Source: Bacillota bacterium
GTDB lineage: Bacteria > Bacillota > Clostridia > Oscillospirales > Oscillospiraceae
Assembly: GCA_017861415.1 (NCBI GenBank)
Contig: JAGFXS010000082.1
Span: 1 to 5,664 of the forward strand
Direction: 5' to 3'
DNA length: 5,664 nt
Shown here: in pieces, positions 1-5,243 of the stretch
Numbering within the stretch: position 1 is the stretch's first letter
How the letters are laid out: every line of letters starts with the position of its first letter
The notes under the pieces: generated by a model
Told to the model about the DNA's origin: nothing
Database searches by the model: none
Seen by the model: the letters and a program-made list of their open reading frames with translations, nothing else
Program-made: the position numbers and the translations under genes

Positions 1-210
1 AGCCTGTGGATGGTGGTTCCCAGAAAGGTGGCCTTCGACTATATCGTCCCCCAGTATCACGAGGCCATGAAAACCCAAATCCGGCAAGGGCGGACGGTCA
101 ATCCCCTGCACTATGCTTCTGACTGCGCTCTCTGGCGACGGCTGCGTCTTCTGAAAAATCACCTGAGCCATTTTATGAAGTATAAGAAGTATTACGAAAA
201 GAAACACTGA
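1..210 (+). CDS. 3' end of an unrecognised protein (partial)
   Basis: The reading frame is open from the first base of the window to a TGA at 208-210, giving the last 69 residues of a protein whose start lies outside. The methionine codon at 10 has no ribosome binding site before it, so I treat the gene as truncated by the window edge rather than starting there. The visible tail is rich in basic and aromatic residues (several Trp, Tyr, His) and ends in a Lys/Tyr-rich stretch; no membrane segment or metal motif is seen. I do not recognise the family. The stop is only 14 bases before the racemase start, which suggests co-transcription and probably a shared pathway. The coding call is fairly safe because the frame is open and the next gene's ribosome binding site follows directly; the function is unknown. 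Confidence 0.6.
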   Translation, partial: SLWMVVPRKVAFDYIVPQYHEAMKTQIRQGRTVNPLHYASDCALWRRLRLLKNHLSHFMKYKKYYEKKH

Positions 211-216
211 AGGGAG
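211..216 (+). promoter_or_regulatory. Ribosome binding site of the racemase gene
   Basis: AGGGAG lies 8 bases before the ATG at 225. It decides the start: the in-frame GTG at 216 overlaps this site and has no suitable site of its own, so ATG 225 is preferred. Confidence 0.75.
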
Positions 217-224
217 TGCACACT

Positions 225-938
225 ATGCCGGCAGCAAACGAATCCAGACTTGGCATTCTCGGGGGAATGGGCCCTCAGGCAACCCAGAGCTTTTACCAGC
301 GGATCATCGACCTCACCGACGCCTCCTGTGATCAGGAGCATGTCCCCACCCTGATCTGGAGCGACAGCCTCATCCCTGACCGCACCGCCGCCCTGTTGGA
401 GGGCCGTGGCGAGGAAGTCTATGCCCGGCTCCTGGCCGACGCGCGGCTTTTGGAGCAGGCCGGCTGTACGGTGATCGCCATTCCCTGCAATACCTCTCAC
501 TATTTTGTGGACCGCCTGTCTCAGGAGCTGGGCATCCCCATTATAAATATGGTCCGGGAGACGGTGGCCAGGGTGAGCAAAATCGGCGAACCCAGAGTGG
601 GCATCCTCGCCACCGACGGCACGATACAGATGGGGTTGTATCAGGAGGAGTGCCGCCGGGCCGGACTCATGGCCGTGACGCCCCCCGAGGAGATCCAACG
701 CCTGGTGATGTCCATCATCTACGACGAGATCAAGCGTGGCGAGCAGGGCAGCCGGGAAAAATTCCAGCTCATTGACGCCGCCCTGCGGAAGCTGGGCTGT
801 GACTGCGCCATCATCGGCTGTACCGAGTTGTCCGTTTATCGGCTGAACCACCACCTGCCCAGCTTCTATGTGGACGCCATGGAAATTTTGGCGGAGAGCG
901 CCATTATCGCCTGCGGCAAGCCCCTGCGGTACATCTGA
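225..938 (+). CDS. Aspartate/glutamate racemase family protein
   Basis: A 237-residue cytoplasmic protein of the Asp/Glu racemase superfamily (aspartate racemase/RacX/YgeA-like), PLP-independent enzymes that interconvert L- and D-amino acids using two cysteines as acid and base. Seen directly: an N-terminal strand and glycine loop (LGILGGMGP, residues 9-17), a PDRT motif (51-54), the first cysteine motif PCNTSH with Cys88, and the second GCTE motif with Cys199. Both catalytic cysteines are present and the length fits the family, which is usually about 230 residues. The substrate cannot be read from sequence: aspartate, glutamate or a broader range are all possible. It is not obviously MurI, whose motifs differ around the first cysteine. 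It lies 14 bases after the upstream gene and 80 bases before the Mur ligase-kinase fusion, so supply of a D-amino acid to that enzyme is an attractive but unproven idea. Confidence 0.9.
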   Translation: MPAANESRLGILGGMGPQATQSFYQRIIDLTDASCDQEHVPTLIWSDSLIPDRTAALLEGRGEEVYARLLADARLLEQAGCTVIAIPCNTSHYFVDRLSQELGIPIINMVRETVARVSKIGEPRVGILATDGTIQMGLYQEECRRAGLMAVTPPEEIQRLVMSIIYDEIKRGEQGSREKFQLIDAALRKLGCDCAIIGCTELSVYRLNHHLPSFYVDAMEILAESAIIACGKPLRYI

Positions 939-973
939 TTGATCCCCTGCGCCCATTCCATCAAACAATCGGG

Positions 974-999
974 ACGGCACGCCGACGGGCTGCCGTTTT
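974..999 (+). terminator. Possible weak terminator or attenuator hairpin
   Basis: ACGGCA (974-979) pairs with TGCCGT (991-996). After one bulged C, GCC (981-983) pairs with GGC (988-990) around a four-base loop. The stem is followed by only four T (996-999), so termination would be partial. It sits between the racemase stop and the ribosome binding site AGGAGA (1005-1010) of the fusion gene, and could tune expression between the two or act as an mRNA stability element. It is short enough that chance cannot be excluded. Confidence 0.35.
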
Positions 1000-1018
1000 C
1001 CCCAAGGAGAGATACGCC

Positions 1019-3394
1019 ATGAGTCTTACATTGCATCCCCTGGGCGATTATATGCAGCTTTTGCAGCAGCACAATCTGCTTAAAGCCCCCCTGCGAGGAG
1101 CGGATATCGGCCGGACAGTGAATTTGGTCTCCTGCGATTCCAGATCCGTGGAACAGGGCACCCTATTCATCTGTAAGGGCGCCCACTTTTCCCCCACCTA
1201 TCTGGAGGCCGCCGCCCGTCTGGGGGCCTTCGTCTACCTGTCCGAGGAGCCCTACCCCCAGGTGAATCTCCCCTGTATTTTGGTCACCGATGTCCGGGAA
1301 GCCATGGGACTCTTTGCCGACTTTTATTACGGTCATCCCTGTGGGAAGCTGGGGGTAGTGGGTCTCACGGGCACCAAGGGGAAATCCTCCACCACCTATT
1401 ACCTAAAGTACATTTTTGACGAGTATCTCACCGCCAGAGGCAAGGCCGAGAGCGGTGTCATCTCCTCCATTGACACCTATGACGGTGTGGAGCGGTTTGA
1501 GTCCCACCTTACCACCCCGGAGCCTCTGGATCTCCAGCGTCACTTCCACAATGGTGTGGAAACCGGGATGGAATACCTCACCATGGAGGTATCCAGCCAG
1601 GCCCTGAAATACGGCCGGGTGAAAAACGTGAATTTTGCCGCCACGGTCTTCCTTAACATCGGACAGGACCATATCTCCCCCATTGAGCACCCCGACTTAG
1701 AGGACTATCTGGCCTCTAAGCTGCTGATCTTCCGTCAGGGAGCGGTGGCCTGCGTGAATCTAGACAGTGACCACGCCTCCCGTGTGCTGGAAACCGCCCA
1801 GAGAGACTGCCCTCGTGTGATCACCTTCTCCCAAGAGGACCCTACCGCCACCGTCTTCGCCTCAGGCGTGCGCAAAAGCGGCAACGACATCCTCTTCCGG
1901 GTGAAAACCCCCCGCTACAGCCGGGAGTTCCGCCTGACCATGCCCGGTCTCTTCAATGTTCAGAACGCTTTGGCCGCCCTAGCGGTCTGCGAGGGTTTGG
2001 GTATCCCCGAGCAGTTTGCCTATACCGGCCTCATGAAGGCCCGGGTGCCCGGCCGGATGGAAATTTACTCCAATGCCAACGAGCAGGTCATCGCCATTGT
2101 GGACTACGCCCACAACCGCATGTCCTTTGAAAAGCTTTTTCAGTCCGTGCAGGCAGAGTACCCTGGCCGGCGGATCGTCACCGTCTTTGGCTGTCCGGGC
2201 AAAAAGGCTTTTGACCGCCGCCGGGATTTAGGGGAGATTTCCGGCCGCTATTCCGATCTAGTGATCCTCACCGAGGAGGATGCGGGAGAGGAGCCCGTGC
2301 TGGATATCTGCCGGGATATCGCAAAGTGGGTGGAAGCAGAAGGCTGTGACTACTCCATTGAGCCCGACCGGGAGGCAGCCATCCGCCAGGCGATTATGGG
2401 CTGCGAGGTGCCCTCTATCCTCCTCATCACCGGAAAAGGCGCTGAAACTCGTCAAAAACGGGGTGTGGAGTATATCCCCGTGCCCTCTGATGTAGAATAT
2501 ACAGAGACCTTCCTGAAGGAATACGATGTAAGACACGGTCTCGACGGCATGAGCAAGGTACGAAGCCTTTTGGAAATTCTGCCCCATCTGCGCCGCTGGG
2601 CAGGCCGCACCGTTGTTGTGAAGTACGGGGGCAGCGCCATCGGTGATGCTGCTACCGACACCATTTTGCAAGATGCCGCCGCCCTGCAATCTGTAGGCGT
2701 TCGGGTAGTGCTGGTTCACGGCGGAGGCAAGGATATCTCCGCGCTGCTGGATCGTTTGCAACTGGAAAGCTCCTTTGAGCAGGGCTACCGGATCACCGAC
2801 GAGGCTGTGCTGGAGGCCGCGGAGATGGCTCTCTCCGCCAAGGTGAATAAGGCTCTCGTATCCGGTCTGACCTCTTTGGGCGCTTTGGCCTGCGGCATCT
2901 CCGGACGGGACGGCGGCCTGCTTACCGCAACCCTGAAGGATCCAGCTCTGGGCCGGGTAGGAGAGGTTTCCAAGGTCAATCCCGCCCTCCTGAACCTATT
3001 GCTAGACGGTGGCTTCCTGCCCGTGGTGTCTCCCATCGCCCAGGGAACCGATGGACTCCCCTGCAACTGCAACGCCGATGATGCCGCCCGGGCCGTTGCC
3101 GAGGCCATGCAGGCGGACAAGCTGGTCTTCCTTACGGACACCAACGGTATTCTGGTGGATCTCCAAAACGAGGGCACCCGCATCCCCGTGATGACCCCCG
3201 ACCGTGCCCGGGAGTTGATAACTGGCGGTCTGGTGGCCGGCGGCATGGTGCCCAAGACGGAAAACGGCATTTTAGCCGCCCAAAGAGGCGTTCGCGCTGT
3301 GACCATTCTGGACGGCCGCACCGACCACGCCCTACTGCTGGAGTCTATCTCCGAGCGGTCTCTGGGCACAACCATCGCCTGTGAAGGCGCTTAA
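1019..3394 (+). CDS. MurE-type Mur ligase fused to N-acetylglutamate kinase (ArgB)
   Basis: A 791-residue two-enzyme fusion. The ATG at 1019 follows AGGAGA with 8 bases of spacing. Residues 1-505 are a complete Mur ligase, the ATP-dependent class that adds the third amino acid to UDP-MurNAc-L-Ala-D-Glu: N-terminal UDP-substrate domain, P-loop GTKGKSS (118-124), TTPEP (165-169), MEVSSQ (189-194), the lysine that is carbamylated in this family (K234), FNVQN (312-316), VPGRME (343-348), DYAHN (362-366), GKGAE (472-476). GTKGK, SSQ and YAHN match the streptococcal L-Lys branch; the selectivity region reads TEEDAGEEP (418-426), neither DNPR (meso-DAP) nor the usual DDPN. Residues 511-791 are a complete ArgB: KYGG (535-538), HGGGK (567-571), R591, CNCNADD (682-688), D707, GGMVPK (741-746). 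ArgB phosphorylates N-acetylglutamate in arginine synthesis. Its N-terminal helix and C-terminal HALLLE...LGT pattern match the arginine-inhibited hexameric form. M511 lacks a ribosome binding site, so one polypeptide is likely. Domain calls are firm; the true substrates are not. Confidence 0.9.
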   Translation: MSLTLHPLGDYMQLLQQHNLLKAPLRGADIGRTVNLVSCDSRSVEQGTLFICKGAHFSPTYLEAAARLGAFVYLSEEPYPQVNLPCILVTDVREAMGLFADFYYGHPCGKLGVVGLTGTKGKSSTTYYLKYIFDEYLTARGKAESGVISSIDTYDGVERFESHLTTPEPLDLQRHFHNGVETGMEYLTMEVSSQALKYGRVKNVNFAATVFLNIGQDHISPIEHPDLEDYLASKLLIFRQGAVACVNLDSDHASRVLETAQRDCPRVITFSQEDPTATVFASGVRKSGNDILFRVKTPRYSREFRLTMPGLFNVQNALAALAVCEGLGIPEQFAYTGLMKARVPGRMEIYSNANEQVIAIVDYAHNRMSFEKLFQSVQAEYPGRRIVTVFGCPGKKAFDRRRDLGEISGRYSDLVILTEEDAGEEPVLDICRDIAKWVEAEGCDYSIEPDREAAIRQAIMGCEVPSILLITGKGAETRQKRGVEYIPVPSDVEYTETFLKEYDVRHGLDGMSKVRSLLEILPHLRRWAGRTVVVKYGGSAIGDAATDTILQDAAALQSVGVRVVLVHGGGKDISALLDRLQLESSFEQGYRITDEAVLEAAEMALSAKVNKALVSGLTSLGALACGISGRDGGLLTATLKDPALGRVGEVSKVNPALLNLLLDGGFLPVVSPIAQGTDGLPCNCNADDAARAVAEAMQADKLVFLTDTNGILVDLQNEGTRIPVMTPDRARELITGGLVAGGMVPKTENGILAAQRGVRAVTILDGRTDHALLLESISERSLGTTIACEGA

Positions 3395-3423
3395 GTCAAA
3401 CCGAAAAAGGACTCAATCTGTTT

Positions 3424-4680
3424 ATGTATGAACTGAAAACCTTGCCCAACGGTGTACGCGTGGTGACAGAGCGGGATGACTCCCTGCGTTCCGCCGCCCT
3501 GGGAATCTGGATCGGTACCGGCTCCCGCCATGAGAAGGCCTCCGAGGGGGGTGCCGCCCACTTCATAGAGCATATGCTGTTCAAGGGCACCAAGAATCGC
3601 ACCGCCGCCGGTATCGCCATGGAGACCGATGCCATCGGCGGACAGATCAACGCCTTTACCACCAAGGAGTGCACCTGCTATTACGCCAGAGTCCTAGACA
3701 GTCATGTGGAGCAGGTGCTGGACATCCTCTGTGACATGGTCTACAACTCCAACTTCGACCAGAAGGACGTAGACACCGAACGGGGTGTGATTCTGGAAGA
3801 AATCGGCATGTATCAGGACACCCCCGACGACGTCTGTGCCGAGCGGCTCTTTGGCGCCGTCTATAAAGGCTCTTCTCTGGGCCGTCCCATCTTGGGCCGA
3901 GCCTCTACCCTGCGCAGCTTTACCGGCGACTTCCTGCGGGACTATCAGGCCCGTCACTACGCCCCCGAGAACACGGTAATCTCCCTAGCCGGGAGCTTCC
4001 CGCCGTCCGTGGTGGAGGAGATCTGCCAGCGTTTCGGCGCTTTAGCCCCCCGGAAAGCCCCGGAGTATCGTCCCGCTCAATACACCCCCGCGGTAACCGT
4101 CCGGCGTAAGTCTACAGAGCAAAATCATCTCACTCTGGCCTTTCCCGGTTTATCCTACCTCTCCGAGGAGCGCTTCGCCCTCCAGCTATTATCCTCTATT
4201 TTGGGCGGAGGCATGTCCTCCCGGCTCTTTCAGGAGGTGCGGGAGCGGCGGGGCCTGTGCTATTCCGTCTACGGCTACGGAGCCGGTCACGCGGATACGG
4301 GCATCTTTGCTGTCTACACCGCTCTTAATCGAGAGATGGAGCCGGAAGCCCTCAAAACCATTCGCCAGGTAATCGTGGACTTTGTCTCCGACGGCCCCAC
4401 GGAGGAGGAGATTTCCCGTGCCCGGGAACAATCTAAGGCCAACGTCCTTATGGGCCTGGAGGGAACCCAATCCCGCATGAGCCATATGGGCCGCTCTCTC
4501 CTCTTTGCCGGAGAAATTCTTACCCCAGAGGACATCATAAAAGCCTATGACAGCGTCACCCGCGAGCAGATCACTACTCTGTCCCGGGAGATCTTCCGCT
4601 TTGAACAGGCCTCCCTCTCTGCCGTGGGAAAGGTGGGGACCAAGGAGGACTATCAGGCCTTTTTAAACGGCGAACTATAA
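3424..4680 (+). CDS. M16 family zinc metallopeptidase (processing-peptidase-like)
   Basis: A 418-residue, single-chain M16B-type peptidase, the bacterial relative of the mitochondrial processing peptidase beta subunit and of Bacillus YmxG/MlpA. Seen directly: the inverted zinc motif HFIEH (residues 46-50; two His zinc ligands and the catalytic Glu49), the distal Glu ligand in the ILEE segment (E125/E126), and in the C-terminal half the conserved LGGGMSSRLFQ...RRGLCYSV block (260-282) carrying the R/Y pair that helps bind substrate. The length fits the roughly 400-420 residue family, which usually forms homodimers. No signal peptide is visible, so a cytoplasmic site is expected. The start at 3424 has AAGGA (3407-3411) at a longish 12-base spacing. 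It begins 29 bases after the Mur-ArgB stop, so it is probably co-transcribed. Natural substrates of these bacterial enzymes are poorly known; a role with the neighbouring enzymes is only suggested by position. Confidence 0.93.
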   Translation: MYELKTLPNGVRVVTERDDSLRSAALGIWIGTGSRHEKASEGGAAHFIEHMLFKGTKNRTAAGIAMETDAIGGQINAFTTKECTCYYARVLDSHVEQVLDILCDMVYNSNFDQKDVDTERGVILEEIGMYQDTPDDVCAERLFGAVYKGSSLGRPILGRASTLRSFTGDFLRDYQARHYAPENTVISLAGSFPPSVVEEICQRFGALAPRKAPEYRPAQYTPAVTVRRKSTEQNHLTLAFPGLSYLSEERFALQLLSSILGGGMSSRLFQEVRERRGLCYSVYGYGAGHADTGIFAVYTALNREMEPEALKTIRQVIVDFVSDGPTEEEISRAREQSKANVLMGLEGTQSRMSHMGRSLLFAGEILTPEDIIKAYDSVTREQITTLSREIFRFEQASLSAVGKVGTKEDYQAFLNGEL

Positions 4681-4698
4681 CATTTGTCCACAACACAG

Positions 4699-4740
4699 CG
4701 AGGGCAGGTATCTACCGTTCAGATACCTGCCCTCGTTTTT
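4699..4740 (+). terminator. Strong intrinsic terminator after the M16 gene
   Basis: A perfect 15-bp inverted repeat (4699-4713 with 4721-4735) with a 7-base loop, followed by five T (4736-4740). It starts 18 bases after the M16 stop and ends the + strand operon. In the opposite direction no T-tract follows the stem, so it should act mainly on the + transcript, though the stem could also slow converging transcription from the rubredoxin side. Confidence 0.93.
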
Positions 4741-4811
4741 AAGTTGGCGGAGGTTTTGGGACAAAGCGTCATGGCTTCTATCGCTTTGATTGTGGTAAGG
4801 AACAGTGGGGA

Positions 4812-4955
4812 TCATACAGCTCTGGGGGTGGGTGTGCTGGGATGCTCCTCTGTGGGAATAAACTGCTCCTCCGGAGTGCCGCAATAAGGACAGACCTCGG
4901 GAGGAACGTCGCCCTCGAGCACCGTACTGCAGATTGTACATTTCCAGTTGTTCAT
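4812..4955 (-). CDS. Small rubredoxin-like protein
   Basis: A 47-residue protein with the iron/zinc-binding layout of a rubredoxin knuckle pair: CTIC (Cys6, Cys9) and CPYCG (Cys22, Cys25), with W4 before the first pair, Gly15 and a PEVCP stretch between, and F32 after the second pair. This is the compact form that forms the C-terminal domain of rubrerythrins, here free-standing and shorter than classical rubredoxins of about 52-54 residues. Such proteins carry one Fe(SCys)4 centre and pass single electrons, often to oxygen or peroxide reductases in anaerobes; a structural zinc site is the alternative. The start is set by AAAGGAG (4963-4969) 7 bases upstream; a longer in-frame reading from 5129 runs through the promoter and is not credible. 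The last 15 residues are Pro/Thr/Glu-rich and probably disordered. It has its own promoter and runs toward the M16 gene. Confidence 0.85.
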   Translation of the reverse strand: MNNWKCTICSTVLEGDVPPEVCPYCGTPEEQFIPTEEHPSTPTPRAV

Positions 4956-4962
4956 GACGAAG

Positions 4963-4969
4963 CTCCTTT
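4963..4969 (-). promoter_or_regulatory. Ribosome binding site of the rubredoxin-like gene
   Basis: On the - strand AAAGGAG stands 7 bases before the ATG at 4955. It is close to ideal and fixes the start of this very small gene. Confidence 0.85.
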
Positions 4970-5000
4970 CTGCATGGTCTTGTGGCGGACTTCTTTTCAG

Positions 5001-5049
5001 GCTGCGAAAAACCATGGGGTCTATCGCAGCGAGATAACGGTTGTTATCT
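5001..5049 (-). promoter_or_regulatory. Tandem hairpins / operator-like palindrome in the rubredoxin leader
   Basis: Two inverted repeats lie one base apart. The one nearest the promoter is AGATAAC/GTTATCT (5032-5038 with 5043-5049), 7 bp perfect with a 4-base centre. The second is GCTGCGA/TCGCAGC (5001-5007 with 5024-5030), 7 bp perfect with a 16-base loop. If transcription starts near 5051, the first palindrome covers about +2 to +19, where a repressor would block initiation; alternatively both fold as hairpins in a leader of about 95 bases. No known operator consensus was matched with confidence. Confidence 0.5.
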
Positions 5050-5057
5050 GTACCCCC

Positions 5058-5066
5058 ATTATAGCA
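5058..5066 (-). promoter_or_regulatory. Extended -10 promoter of the rubredoxin-like gene
   Basis: On the - strand the sequence reads TGCTATAAT, a perfect -10 hexamer (5058-5063) with the TG extension (5064-5066). No good -35 hexamer is seen 16-18 bases upstream, as is common for extended -10 promoters. A run of five G follows the hexamer and a start near 5051 is predicted. Confidence 0.7.
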
Positions 5067-5112
5067 CGCGGAATAAGAAATGAACGAAAAAATTTTGTAG
5101 CCTGCAAAAAGA

Positions 5113-5129
5113 TTGTTAAAATTATACAA
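5113..5129 (-). promoter_or_regulatory. AT-rich near-palindrome with a second TATAAT
   Basis: On the - strand TTGTATAATTTTAACAA is an imperfect 8-1-8 inverted repeat (6 of 8 arm positions match) enclosing a second TATAAT (5121-5126), 63 bases upstream of the first. It may be an upstream promoter, a regulator site, or both. The TTGT...ACAA ends recall Rex-type sites, but the centre is one base too short for that consensus, so no regulator is named. Confidence 0.3.
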
Positions 5130-5188
5130 ATCTCTTTGCGCGAGTGAGCAAGAGGGTGCTTGAAGGCGATTTTGCTACTTTGACAAAC

Positions 5189-5221
5189 AAAAAGCTGTCC
5201 CTTTTGAAGGGACAGCTTTTT
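5189..5221 (-). terminator. Symmetrical (bidirectional) intrinsic terminator
   Basis: AAAAAGCTGTCCCTT (5189-5203) and its exact reverse complement (5207-5221) flank a 3-base loop. The GC-rich stem core is followed by five T on either strand. It begins 22 bases after the stop of the - strand gene at 5244 and so ends that transcript; the + strand T-run would also stop stray transcription in the other direction. It separates the rubredoxin promoter region from the upstream gene. Confidence 0.92.
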
Positions 5222-5243
5222 CCGCCTGCCAATACATTGCCGG

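Noticed and set aside
216..224. GTG at 216 as the start of the racemase gene
   Set aside because: It overlaps the AGGGAG site that serves ATG 225 and leaves no ribosome binding site for itself.
192..980. Long open frame on the - strand (262 codons) opposite the racemase gene
   Set aside because: It lies antisense to a gene with clear family motifs and both catalytic cysteines, its protein matches nothing I recognise, and it has no sensible ribosome binding site. GC-rich coding DNA often opens the opposite strand.
2258..3375. Antisense frames (2258-2761 and 2785-3375) under the Mur-ArgB fusion
   Set aside because: They are shadows of strongly supported coding sequence; their residue make-up (Arg/Ser/Pro-rich) is typical of antisense reading.
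4763..4787. AAAGCG/CGCTTT inverted repeat as a terminator for the rubredoxin-like gene
   Set aside because: The 6-bp stem has a 13-base loop and no T-run follows on the - strand, so it is too weak to call.
4956..5129. Longer rubredoxin-like protein starting at 5129
   Set aside because: The extra 58 residues would be coded through the promoter, palindromes and ribosome binding site, and have no rubredoxin-like content. The ATG at 4955 has an excellent ribosome binding site.
4842..5147. + strand frame across the rubredoxin gene and its leader
   Set aside because: No ribosome binding site, no recognisable domain, and it overlaps a gene and its control region on the other strand.
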